NCBI GenBank assembly: GCA_016234445.1
Contig: JACRBT010000019.1
Location: forward strand, 49,851 to 113,850
Length of the DNA stretch: 64,000 nt
Origin: Chloroflexota bacterium
GTDB taxonomy: Bacteria; Chloroflexota; Dehalococcoidia; Tepidiformales; Tepidiformaceae
Direction of reading: 5' to 3'
The first letter of the stretch is position 1, and the number at the start of each line of letters is the position of its first letter. Positions 7,562-15,009 of the stretch are shown piece by piece. A program made the position numbers and the translations under genes. A model generated the notes under the pieces. It ran no database searches. It worked only from the letters and a program-made list of their open reading frames with translations, and had not been told where the DNA came from.

Positions 7562-8902
7562 ATGACTGGACCGGTCCGGACAATCATCCTTGGCGCGGCG
7601 GGGCGCGACTTCCACAACTTCAACGTGGTCTACCGGGAGGACCCGGCGACGCGCGTGGTGGCCTTTACCGCTGCCCAGATCCCGGGCATCGCGCACCGGC
7701 GCTACCCGGCTTCGCTGGCGGGGTCCCTCTACCCCGAGGGGATCGTCATCGAGGACGAGAGGGACCTGGAGGCGATCTGCCGGCGGGAGAAGGTGGAACG
7801 CGCGGTCTTCGCCTACAGCGACGTGGGCCACGAGGAAGTGATGCACCTCGCCTCTCGGGTGCTGGCGGCAGGCGCCGACTTCGAACTGCTGGGGCCGGAC
7901 CGGACGATGCTCCGGGCGCAGGTGCCGGTCATCGCCGTGACGGCCGCGCGGACGGGGTCGGGGAAGTCGCCGCTTTCGCGATGGCTTGCAAGGAAGCTCC
8001 GCGACCGGGGGATCCGCGTGGCGGTCGTGCGCCATCCAATGCCCTACGGCGACCTGGAGGAGCAGCGCGTCCAGCGATTCGCCACCGTGGCCGACCTCGA
8101 CGCTTCGGACTGCACGGCGGAGGAGCGGGAGGAGTACGAGCCCCACATCGCCGCCGGGGCCGTGGTCTGGGCGGGGGTGGACTACGCGGACGTCCTGGAG
8201 GCGGCCCAACAGGAGGCCAGCATCATCGTCTGGGACGGCGGCAACAATGACTTCCCCTTCTTCCGGCCGGACCTGCTGATCGCCGTCGCCGATGCGCTCC
8301 GGCCGGGCCAGGCGAACCGCTACCACCCGGGCGAGACGGTGCTGCGCATGGCGAGCGTAGTCGTCGTGACGAAGGTGGATGCGGCCGCCCCGGGCGACGT
8401 CGCCGCGGTCGAAGCAGAGGTGCGGGCGCTTAACCCGCGGGCGCCGCTGGCTCATGCGTCGCTGCCGGTGAGCCTCGACGACCCGGGAGCGGTGAGCGGA
8501 CGGCGGGTCCTGGTGGTCGAAGACGGGCCGACGACGACGCACGGGGGGATGGCCTTCGGCGCGGGGTACGTGGCCGCGCGCGCCGCCGGCGCAAGCGAGA
8601 TCGTCGACCCCCGGGAGTCCGCGGCGGGGACGGTGCGGGCGCTGTTCGCGAAGTACCCCCACATCGGTCCTGTGCTGCCGGCGGCGGGGTACAGCGACGA
8701 AGAGGTCGCGAGCCTTCGGGACACGATCAACGCTTCCCGGGCAGAGGTTGTGGTGGCGGGGAGCCCGATCGACCTCGCGGCGCTGACGGGGGTGGCGAAA
8801 CCGGTGGTGCGAGCGCGCTACGGATTCGAGGAACGGAGCGAGCCTTTGCTCGCGCGGTGCGTGGACGACTTCATCGCGCGGCATTTCCCTGCGAGCGGCT
8901 GA
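7562..8902 (+). CDS. COG2403 family P-loop protein (cyclic 2,3-diphosphoglycerate synthetase type)
   Basis: 446 residues. An N-terminal Rossmann-like region (TIILGAAGRDFHNFN, then EDERDLEAICRREK) precedes a P-loop segment AVTAARTGSGKSPLSRW at about 128-143. A GTPase-like core follows with IIVWDGGNNDFPFF and VVVTKVDAA, and the C-terminus has VVAGSPIDLAAL. This matches the COG2403 family, some archaeal members of which make cyclic 2,3-diphosphoglycerate, a thermoprotectant. Most bacterial members are uncharacterised, so the reaction is not certain. A gap of 78 bases separates it from the previous gene. TACCCT at 7547-7552, 9 bases before the ATG, with no clear ribosome binding site, suggests its own leaderless transcript. 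Confidence 0.75.
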   Translation: MTGPVRTIILGAAGRDFHNFNVVYREDPATRVVAFTAAQIPGIAHRRYPASLAGSLYPEGIVIEDERDLEAICRREKVERAVFAYSDVGHEEVMHLASRVLAAGADFELLGPDRTMLRAQVPVIAVTAARTGSGKSPLSRWLARKLRDRGIRVAVVRHPMPYGDLEEQRVQRFATVADLDASDCTAEEREEYEPHIAAGAVVWAGVDYADVLEAAQQEASIIVWDGGNNDFPFFRPDLLIAVADALRPGQANRYHPGETVLRMASVVVVTKVDAAAPGDVAAVEAEVRALNPRAPLAHASLPVSLDDPGAVSGRRVLVVEDGPTTTHGGMAFGAGYVAARAAGASEIVDPRESAAGTVRALFAKYPHIGPVLPAAGYSDEEVASLRDTINASRAEVVVAGSPIDLAALTGVAKPVVRARYGFEERSEPLLARCVDDFIARHFPASG

Positions 8903-8961
8903 GGCAGTGGCAAGGCACGACGGATGGGCGTAGCTTCGCGGGGAAACCTGAGGAGGACGGC

Positions 8962-9510
8962 ATGGCACTCAACAGCGCGCTCGCGAAGAACCTCGTCTTC
9001 TGGCACTGGTACCCGCAGCTGCTCGTGAAGGACCTCTCGCCGGAACAGATGCGCTGGCAGCCGGAAGGGCACGACAGCTCGATCGTGTTCACGGTCTGGC
9101 ACACCTACCGGGCGGCGGACGAGCTCTGTCACGGGCTGGTGATGGGTCGCCCGAGCGTCTTCGCCAGCCAGGGCTGGGCGTCGCGCCTGCCGGTGGCCGA
9201 GACGGGCCAGAGCCCGTTCGGGAACGGCCTTTCGCGCGAGCAGATCGGCCGGATCAACCTGGACACGGGCGAACTCTGCGCTTATGCGACGGCGGTGGGC
9301 GAAAGCATCGTTGGCTACCTCGCGTCACTAACGGACGCGGAGGCGGCGGAGGAAGTCTCGCTGCCATTTTTCACCGGCGTGTACCCGGAGGTCGACCGGC
9401 TTTCGAAGCTGGAGACGATCACCTTCTTCGCGATCGGTCACACGGCGGAGCACCTCGGCGAACTCCAGTTCATCCGCGGGCTGATGGGCCTGAAGGGGGC
9501 GCCGCTGTAG
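8962..9510 (+). CDS. DinB family metal-binding four-helix protein
   Basis: 182 residues. The DinB/YfiT pattern is visible: WHTYRAADELCH in the second helix and GHTAEHLGELQ near the C-terminus, which together supply the histidines that bind a divalent metal in this fold. Many bacterial members act as bacillithiol- or mycothiol-dependent transferases or small-molecule hydrolases, but specificity cannot be read here. The ATG at 8962 is chosen because AGGAGGA lies 5 bases upstream; an earlier in-frame ATG at 8857 lies inside the previous gene. It ends 6 bases from the convergent MarR gene. Confidence 0.8.
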   Translation: MALNSALAKNLVFWHWYPQLLVKDLSPEQMRWQPEGHDSSIVFTVWHTYRAADELCHGLVMGRPSVFASQGWASRLPVAETGQSPFGNGLSREQIGRINLDTGELCAYATAVGESIVGYLASLTDAEAAEEVSLPFFTGVYPEVDRLSKLETITFFAIGHTAEHLGELQFIRGLMGLKGAPL

Positions 9511-9516
9511 AGCGAA

Positions 9517-10008
9517 CTACCTGGCGGCGGTGACCTCGGCTTCGGCGAGGAGGTCGGCCTGGCGCTGGGCGCGGCCGGCTTCGACGAAGCGGTTGAGACT
9601 GGAGGCGAGTTCCTCGAGTTCGTCGTCGGAGAGCGACCGCATGAGGTGGCCGGTGTAGGCCCAGGTGTCCTGGCGCAGGTGGGAAACAGCCGTGCGGCCC
9701 CGCTCCTCCAACGAGATCCGGATCGCGCGGCGATCGTTGGGCGCGACCTCGCGGCGGATGAAGCCTCCGCGTTCGAGACGTTCGAGCAGCGCCGAGACTG
9801 AGGGCCGCGTCACCAGGAGCCGGTCAGCGAGGGCGGCGTTGCTGAGGCCGTCCTCCTCGGAGAGAAACGAAAGCAGCCGTAGCTGCGTCACCGTGAGGCC
9901 CTCCGCGTCCCAGATACGGAGGCGCATGGGGTCGAGGAGCGCGCTCGCCGAAAACAACGCCCGAATTGCCGCCATCAACGCGGGTCTTTCTTCCCATTCT
10001 GCTGCCAC
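9517..10008 (-). CDS. MarR family transcriptional regulator
   Basis: 163 residues with a typical MarR winged helix: a dimerisation helix, then GLTVTQLRLLSFL, the recognition region AALADRLLVTRPSVSALLERL, and the wing RREVAPNDRRAIRISLEERG. MarR dimers usually repress neighbouring genes and release DNA on binding a small aromatic ligand. The GTG start at 10008 has AGGAG 8 bases upstream. It lies 42 bases downstream of the luciferase-like monooxygenase gene on the same strand, so the two are probably one unit, and that gene is a likely target. A perfect 10-base palindrome, CTGCCGGCAG, sits in the gap (10022-10031). Confidence 0.88.
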   Translation of the reverse strand: MAAEWEERPALMAAIRALFSASALLDPMRLRIWDAEGLTVTQLRLLSFLSEEDGLSNAALADRLLVTRPSVSALLERLERGGFIRREVAPNDRRAIRISLEERGRTAVSHLRQDTWAYTGHLMRSLSDDELEELASSLNRFVEAGRAQRQADLLAEAEVTAAR

Positions 10009-10050
10009 TTGGGCGCTCCTAACTGCCGGCAGGCGAACCGTGCGCGTAGT

Positions 10051-11073
10051 CTACGCCTTGAGCTCCTTGATGATCTGGCGGGCTGCCTCTTGCTCCTCGG
10101 GCGTGCGGCCCGCTGCACCGAAGCCAACGCGGTCGCAGACGCCGGAGTAGCGGGCCTTCATCTCGGCCACGACCTTGTCGTAGGGCGCGCAGACGGCGAA
10201 CTCCTTGACCATGTCGTCGGGGATGACGGAGGGCATCTCGGCCCACTTGCCCTGGAGGCTCATCTCGTGGAGGCGGGCGGTGGTGTCGCCCCAGCCGTGG
10301 TGGTCGAAGACATTCTGGTAGGTGCGGGTGGAGCCATAGAAGCTGAGCTGGCGCTTCACGTCGCCGACTGAGCGTTCGACGGCGGCCCAGTCCTTGCCGG
10401 TGGCGAGGAAGCCGCCGCCGCAGACTTCGAAGTCTTCGCGCTTGCGGCCGCTCTTTTCGAGGCCCTTCATCACCTGGGGGAGGATCACGTCCTTCGTGTA
10501 CTTCATGGTGTTGAAGCCGTGGAGTTTGATGCCGTCGCAGACTTCGCCGGCGACGCGGGCGTTGTGTTCGTTGACGGCGGCGATGTGCACCTTCGGGCGC
10601 GGCCAGTCGATCGGGCCGGGATTGAAGTTCGGGGTCATGAGCGTGAAGGAGTAGTGCTGGCCGACGTAGTCGAGCTTGCCGCCGGTCTGGAAGCTCTCCC
10701 AGATGGCCTTGAGGGACTCGACGTACTCCTTGATCCGCGGGGCAGGCGGCGACCACGGAACGCTGAAGCGGCGCTGGTTGTGGCCCTTGACCTGGGTGCC
10801 GAGGCCGAGGGTGAAGCGGCCCTTGCTGTAGCGCTGGAGGTCCCAGGCGATCATGGCGGTGACCATGGGGCTGCGGGGGAAGGCGATGGCGACAGAGGTG
10901 CCGATGCCGATGCGTTCGGTGTGTTCGGCGGCGAGGACGAGGGGGAGGAAGCTGTCGTGGGCGGTCTCGGCGGTGTTGATGGAGTCGTAGCCCATTCCCT
11001 CGGCGTGGCGGGCGGCTTCGCCGGCCTCTTCCATCCTGGCGGCGTACATCCCTGTTTCGACTTTGAAGCCCAT
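10051..11073 (-). CDS. LLM class flavin/F420-dependent oxidoreductase
   Basis: 340 residues, a full-length luciferase-like TIM barrel. Features seen: an N-terminal GFKVETGMYAARMEEAGEAAR, the SVAIAFPRSPMVTAMIAWDL strand-helix, GRFTLGLGTQVKGHNQRRF (the usual FxLGLGxGxxxxxE site in variant form), and IKLHGFNTM. Members use F420H2 or FMNH2 as a hydride or oxygenation cofactor; the substrate is unknown. Start: ATG at 11073 with GGAAGGGG upstream. A good promoter lies at 11112-11140. The MarR gene downstream probably controls it. Confidence 0.85.
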   Translation of the reverse strand: MGFKVETGMYAARMEEAGEAARHAEGMGYDSINTAETAHDSFLPLVLAAEHTERIGIGTSVAIAFPRSPMVTAMIAWDLQRYSKGRFTLGLGTQVKGHNQRRFSVPWSPPAPRIKEYVESLKAIWESFQTGGKLDYVGQHYSFTLMTPNFNPGPIDWPRPKVHIAAVNEHNARVAGEVCDGIKLHGFNTMKYTKDVILPQVMKGLEKSGRKREDFEVCGGGFLATGKDWAAVERSVGDVKRQLSFYGSTRTYQNVFDHHGWGDTTARLHEMSLQGKWAEMPSVIPDDMVKEFAVCAPYDKVVAEMKARYSGVCDRVGFGAAGRTPEEQEAARQIIKELKA

Positions 11074-11111
11074 GGCGGCGATCCCCTTCCGGCGCGTGAT
11101 GCAGTGACCGG

Positions 11112-11140
11112 ATTCTGGCAGGGGCGGTGCGGGGTGGCAA
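11112..11140 (-). promoter_or_regulatory. Predicted sigma-70 type promoter for the LLM oxidoreductase-marR unit
   Basis: On the minus strand TTGCCA (11140-11135), a 17-base spacer and CAGAAT (11117-11112) match the -35 and -10 consensus at 5/6 and 4/6. The predicted start falls about 30 bases before the ATG at 11073, leaving room for the GGAAGGGG ribosome binding site. Confidence 0.5.
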
Positions 11141-11184
11141 CCGGCGGTGCGACCGGCGGCGAGCGCGGTGGGGCCCGGCCGGAG

Positions 11185-11889
11185 TTACGGAGGCGGCAGC
11201 AGGAATGCCGAGGCCACCCGGTTCCCTAGCACCGTGGCTGCGGTTTCGTGTGGACAGGCGATGGCTCCCGAAAAGATCCGGCCGCCTTCCACTTGAACTG
11301 TACTGACTGAATAGGGCGGAAAACTCGCGTTGGTTGGTGGCCGGGGTGTCGTCAGGACGATCGCGTAGTCTCCCCGCGGGAACTCCGAACCGGCGGGGGG
11401 CGCGGGTTCCTGCCGGTAGACCGCGAACGGGAGGCTGGACGCCGTCGCGATCTCGCGGAGGAACGCGTCGATGCCGTCCCGGGTGACGTACCGGCCCTCC
11501 GGGCAGCTCGCGTTGGGGAAGACGTCGACTTTCGTGCCGTCGGCCGCCCCCGGCGGGCAGGCGGGCGGGGCCGGGATGCCCGTCGCCGGCGCCCGGCAGG
11601 GGACCGCATAGAACTGAAGAAGCGGGCGGATACGGTCGGCCTGCCCCGACAGCAGCGCATCCACGACCGTGTCCACCGCGGCGACGCCGGTCCGCTTGTC
11701 TCGCGAATACCCGGGCAGCGTGGCCCCCGGCGTCGCCGGCGAGGCCAGTGTTGTCCCAGGGGATGCGCTGGTTGGGCTCGCGACGCCGGACGGGGATGCC
11801 CCGGGCTTGGGGTCCGCGCTCTCCCCACCGTTGCAGCCCGCGCCAAAGAGCCCGGCCACCGCATAGGCCAGGACGGCTGCGACCGTCAC
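11185..11889 (-). CDS. Putative secreted lipoprotein of unknown function
   Basis: 234 residues. A short hydrophobic segment VAAVLAYAVAGLF runs into a lipobox-like AGC, so the protein is probably cleaved and lipidated on Cys19. A Ser/Pro/Thr-rich linker of about 30 residues follows, then a globular domain with several cysteines (CRAPATGIPAPPACPP, ASCPEGRYVT) that may form disulfides outside the cell. No family is recognised. The GTG start at 11889 is the only start in this frame before a stop; as a result the signal peptide lacks the usual positive charge at its very N-terminus, although two Arg codons lie just upstream in frame. TAGAAT at 11943-11938 could be its -10 box. Confidence 0.6.
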   Translation of the reverse strand: MTVAAVLAYAVAGLFGAGCNGGESADPKPGASPSGVASPTSASPGTTLASPATPGATLPGYSRDKRTGVAAVDTVVDALLSGQADRIRPLLQFYAVPCRAPATGIPAPPACPPGAADGTKVDVFPNASCPEGRYVTRDGIDAFLREIATASSLPFAVYRQEPAPPAGSEFPRGDYAIVLTTPRPPTNASFPPYSVSTVQVEGGRIFSGAIACPHETAATVLGNRVASAFLLPPP

Positions 11890-11974
11890 TCGTCTCGTTT
11901 CGGAAGCACCCCCAGGATCCCCGGTCCCGCCTCCGTCATTCTAGCGGGGGGCGTGGCGAACGGGGCATTGGTGG

Positions 11975-12003
11975 TTAGCAGCGGCCTAACTTTCTGCTAG
12001 AGT
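11975..12003 (+). promoter_or_regulatory. Predicted promoter for the second LLM monooxygenase
   Basis: TTAGCA (11975-11980), a 17-base spacer and TAGAGT (11998-12003). Eight bases after the -10 box is an ATG (12012) opening a six-codon reading frame that contains the AGAGGAGG ribosome binding site. It ends in a TGA overlapping the main ATG at 12029. If the transcript begins near 12010, that mini reading frame would be leaderless and coupled to the main gene. Confidence 0.45.
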
Positions 12004-12028
12004 TCCCCACCATGAGAGGAGGCTCCGA

Positions 12029-13324
12029 ATGAAGTTCGGCATTTTCTATGAACACCAGATCCCCCGGCCCTGGGGCGAAGGCAGCGAGCTGAAGCTCTTC
12101 CAGGACGCGCTCGACCAGGTGGAGCTGGCCGACAAGCTCGGCATCGACCACGCATGGGAGGTCGAACACCACTTCCTGGAGGAGTACTCGCACTCTTCCG
12201 CCCCGGAAGTCTTCCTCGCGGCGGCCTCGCAGCGGACGAAGAACATCCGCCTCGGGCACGGCATCGTCCTGATGCCGCCCAACTACAACCACCCGGCGCG
12301 CGTGGCCGAACGGATCGCGACGCTCGACCTCGTCTCGAACGGGCGGGTCGAATGGGGCACGGGCGAATCGGCTTCGCGGGCCGAGCTCGAAGGCTTCGGC
12401 ATCGACCCGGCCGAGCGGCGGGCGATGTGGCGGGAGACCACCGAACAGGTGGCGAACATGCTGGCGATGGACCCCTACCCGGGCTTCCAGGGCAAGTACT
12501 TCTCCATGCCGGTCCGGAACATCGTGCCGAAGCCGGCACAGCGCCCGCATCCGCCGATCTGGGTGGCGTGTTCGAACCGTGACACCATCCACCTGGCGGC
12601 CCAGCTGGGCATCGGGGCGCTCACCTTCGCCTTCATCGACCCGGCGGAGGCGAAGCACTGGGTGACCGACTACTACGAGACGTTCAAGCGCGAGTGTGTG
12701 CCGATCGGCCACACGGTGAACCCGAACATCGCGATGGTGTCGTCGTTCTCCTGCCACCGCGACGAACAGGAGGCGATCCGGCGGGGCACCGACGGGTTCC
12801 GCTTCTTCCAGTTCGCGCTGGGGCATCACTACAACTTCGGCCAGCACAAGCCGGGCCGTTCTGACATCTGGGCGCAGTACGTCACCGTCCGCGACAAGCT
12901 CGGCTTCGAGGCCCTCGGCGGCGGGGCAGGCGGGATCGGCACCCCGGACCAGCTTCGCGAGCACGTCCGCAAGTTCGCGGACGCCGGGGTCGACCAGGCC
13001 GTGTTCATCCAGCAGGGCGGAAACAACAAGCACGAGGACATCTGCGAAGACCTTGAGCTTTTCGCCGGCGAAGTCATGCCCGAGTTCAAGGAGAAGGAAG
13101 CCGAGCGCGTGGCCCGCAAGGCGGACGAGCTCGCGCCCTACGTCGAGGCGGCTTTCAAGCGGAAGCAGTGGATGAAGGAGCTGACGGACGAGGAGATCCC
13201 GAGGTTCCCGGCCTACGGCTTCAACATCGCCGAAGTGGACATTTCGAGCCTGCCCGAAGCCCAGCAGCGGCGGGCGCTGGCGATGCGGCGGATGCGCGAA
13301 GTCATCCTCGCCGAGTCGAAGTAG
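12029..13324 (+). CDS. LLM class flavin-dependent monooxygenase (limonene/alkanal monooxygenase-like)
   Basis: 431 residues, longer than the usual 340-370 because of a charged helical C-terminal extension. Family landmarks: KFGIFYEHQIPRPWGEG at the N-terminus, the EHHFLEEYSHSSAPEVFLAA region typical of bacterial luciferase-like monooxygenases, IRLGHGIVLMPPNYNHP, and GRVEWGTGESASRAELEGF. It should bind reduced flavin and insert oxygen into an organic substrate; the substrate is unknown. The ATG at 12029 has GAGAGGAGG upstream. No flavin reductase gene is adjacent. The long hairpin at 13339-13390 follows its stop by 14 bases and is the likely end of its transcript. Confidence 0.85.
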   Translation: MKFGIFYEHQIPRPWGEGSELKLFQDALDQVELADKLGIDHAWEVEHHFLEEYSHSSAPEVFLAAASQRTKNIRLGHGIVLMPPNYNHPARVAERIATLDLVSNGRVEWGTGESASRAELEGFGIDPAERRAMWRETTEQVANMLAMDPYPGFQGKYFSMPVRNIVPKPAQRPHPPIWVACSNRDTIHLAAQLGIGALTFAFIDPAEAKHWVTDYYETFKRECVPIGHTVNPNIAMVSSFSCHRDEQEAIRRGTDGFRFFQFALGHHYNFGQHKPGRSDIWAQYVTVRDKLGFEALGGGAGGIGTPDQLREHVRKFADAGVDQAVFIQQGGNNKHEDICEDLELFAGEVMPEFKEKEAERVARKADELAPYVEAAFKRKQWMKELTDEEIPRFPAYGFNIAEVDISSLPEAQQRRALAMRRMREVILAESK

Positions 13325-13338
13325 GGCAGACCCAATCT

Positions 13339-13390
13339 GCGAAACGACAGGGGCCTCTGCGGAAAACCGCGGGGGCCTCTGTCGTTTCGC
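13339..13390. repeat. Near-perfect long hairpin (terminator-like, no T-tract)
   Basis: An uninterrupted 24-pair stem. The arms GCGAAACGACAG... (from 13339) and ...CTGTCGTTTCGC (to 13390) pair with only G-T wobbles, and the AAAA loop is at 13363-13366. It starts 14 bases after the monooxygenase stop. No T-run follows on either strand, so it is either a U-tract-independent terminator or an RNA-stabilising 3' structure. Confidence 0.75.
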
Positions 13391-13478
13391 GCGTTGTGAG
13401 CGGGCGGGCCGAAGTCGGCGGCGCCGGGAGTGTGGGCGCCGGGCCAACCCGCCGAACATAGAAGGCAGGAGGGCATCG

Positions 13479-13673
13479 ATGGATTCGGGCCACATGCGCG
13501 TCTGCCAACACTGCAAGCTGCCCTACGACTGGCGGCGGTCGCCGAGCGGCTCCCTGAAGATGACCTACTGCGGGTCGTTATGTGAGAAAGCCGACCTTGG
13601 CTTTACGATCGAGACCTTGCTCAATGAATTCCATGTTGTACGGTCAGAGTGGAAGGAAATGCTGGCGGCCTGA
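13479..13673 (+). CDS. Small cysteine-rich protein, first of a tandem paralogous pair
   Basis: 64 residues. The core VCQHCKLPYDWRRSP, then LKMTYCGSLCEKADLGFT, has two pairs of cysteines (CxxC and CxxxC) suited to binding one zinc ion. It is closely related to the next gene: between them they share C-x-x-C-x-L-x-Y-D-W-R-x-S-P, LKMTYC, SLCE and ADLGFT. The ATG at 13479 has GGAGGG a few bases upstream. No known family is recognised by eye. Treble-clef or zinc-ribbon folds are plausible, which would suggest a nucleic-acid or protein-binding role. Confidence 0.7.
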   Translation: MDSGHMRVCQHCKLPYDWRRSPSGSLKMTYCGSLCEKADLGFTIETLLNEFHVVRSEWKEMLAA

Positions 13674-13797
13674 CGGCAGGGTGGAGATCCAGGGCGCGGA
13701 GACGCGCGGTGGGAACCTTTCCGGCCTCGCCAGCGTTTTATCTAGTGTGTAGGAGCTGCGCCCACCCCACCGGGCACAGAACGGAGGAACCGCACAG

Positions 13798-14034
13798 TTG
13801 GAAACCCCCATCGGCCCCGGCGCTGTCGGGATCAACCTCAACAACATCAAGGTCTGCGCCCGCTGCGGCCTGCGCTACGACTGGCGCAAGTCCCCGAGTT
13901 CTGCCCTGAAGATGACCTACTGCAGCTCGCTCTGCGAACGAGCCGACCTCGGCTTCACCCTCGAAGGGCTGCTCAAGGTCCAGCGCGCCGAGCGCCCGGC
14001 AACCGAAGCCGAACCGGTCACCCCGGCCGTCTGA
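13798..14034 (+). CDS. Small cysteine-rich protein, second of the tandem pair
   Basis: 78 residues from a TTG start with GGAGG 9 bases upstream. The core VCARCGLRYDWRKSP and LKMTYCSSLCERADLGFT aligns without gaps to the preceding protein. The N-terminal 17 residues and the Glu/Pro/Ala-rich tail differ. The two genes lie 124 bases apart, and a strong terminator follows 29 bases after this stop, so the pair ends a transcript. The duplicated, highly conserved core with divergent ends suggests two related but non-identical roles. The function is not known to me. Confidence 0.7.
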   Translation: METPIGPGAVGINLNNIKVCARCGLRYDWRKSPSSALKMTYCSSLCERADLGFTLEGLLKVQRAERPATEAEPVTPAV

Positions 14035-14063
14035 GTCCTCCGTCTAACATCGCCACGAACGAA

Positions 14064-14092
14064 GAGCCCCGCTGATGCGGGGCTCTTTTCTT
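14064..14092 (+). terminator. Rho-independent terminator (probably bidirectional)
   Basis: A perfect 9-pair GC stem GAGCCCCGC/GCGGGGCTC with loop TGAT, followed by TTTTCTT. It ends the small cysteine-rich gene pair. On the other strand the same hairpin can serve the convergent sulfurtransferase gene, which stops at 14113. Confidence 0.9.
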
Positions 14093-14112
14093 GTCCGGAG
14101 GGAAAGGGGGGC

Positions 14113-14949
14113 TCAGACGACGAGCGGGGTGTCGTCGCGGTTGGCCCACTCGCGCATCGAGCCGTCGTAGACGCGAATGTTTTCGTAGCCGAGAAGCGTC
14201 ATCACGAAGAAGGCGTGGGCGGCGCGGACGCCCCCCTGGCAGTAGGTGATCGTGGGCTTGTCGCGGGTGATGCCGGCCTCCTGGAGGAGGCGCTCGCATT
14301 CGTCCGCGGGGAGGAACTTGCGGGTGTCGTCCTGGGCAACGAACCGGACCCACTCGAGATGCTTCGCGCCGGGAACATGGCCGCGACGCTTGTTGCCGCG
14401 GTCGTTGCGCCCGTCCCACTCGGCGTCGGTGCGGGCGTCGAGGACCTGGCAGGCGGGGTCGGCGTGGGTCGCCTTGAGGTCGTCGACGGTGGCGTAGATG
14501 GCGCGGTCCGGGGTGGCCGTCTTGAAGGTCGCCGGCGTCGCGCGGGCGGCGTGGCAAGTTGTCGGGCGGCCTTCGGTGAACCAGCGGTGCCAGCCGCCGT
14601 TGAGGACGCGCGCCTTCGTATGGCCGTAGTAGCGAAGGACCCACCAGAGGCGGGTGGCGACCATGCCGTTGTTGTCGTCGTAGGTGATGACGGTCGTGTC
14701 GTTGGAGATGCCGAGCTTGCCCATGAGGGCTTCGAATTCGGCCGGGGGCATGACGAGGACACCGTGGTCGGAGCCCGCCGGGTCCTGTTCCTTGATGTAG
14801 TAGTGGACGGGGAGGTGGACGGCCCCGGCGATGTGGGCGCGACGATAGGCTTCGAGCACAGCGCAGTCGATGACGCGGACGTTGGGGTCGTCAACGTGAG
14901 CGGCGACCCAGTCTGGCTCCACGAGCAGTTCGGGGTGAGCGTAGTCCAT
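14113..14949 (-). CDS. Sulfurtransferase (tandem rhodanese domains)
   Basis: 278 residues, the usual size for a two-domain thiosulfate or 3-mercaptopyruvate sulfurtransferase. The inactive first domain begins LLVEPDWVAAHVDDPNVRVID. The linker carries FKTATPDRAIYATVDDLKA. The second domain has LDARTDAEWDG, the GHVPGAKHLEW helix, and the active-site loop TYCQGGVRAAHAF, whose Cys would carry the persulfide. It moves sulfane sulfur from thiosulfate or mercaptopyruvate to a thiol acceptor in the cytoplasm; the loop alone does not settle the donor. It lies 60 bases downstream of the S9 peptidase on the same strand and may share its transcript. Confidence 0.88.
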   Translation of the reverse strand: MDYAHPELLVEPDWVAAHVDDPNVRVIDCAVLEAYRRAHIAGAVHLPVHYYIKEQDPAGSDHGVLVMPPAEFEALMGKLGISNDTTVITYDDNNGMVATRLWWVLRYYGHTKARVLNGGWHRWFTEGRPTTCHAARATPATFKTATPDRAIYATVDDLKATHADPACQVLDARTDAEWDGRNDRGNKRRGHVPGAKHLEWVRFVAQDDTRKFLPADECERLLQEAGITRDKPTITYCQGGVRAAHAFFVMTLLGYENIRVYDGSMREWANRDDTPLVV

Positions 14950-15009
14950 GGCGGGCCTCGGGGATTCGAGTCAGTACCGAGGATAGCGGGCCTTCGGGAC
15001 GGCTGCGAG

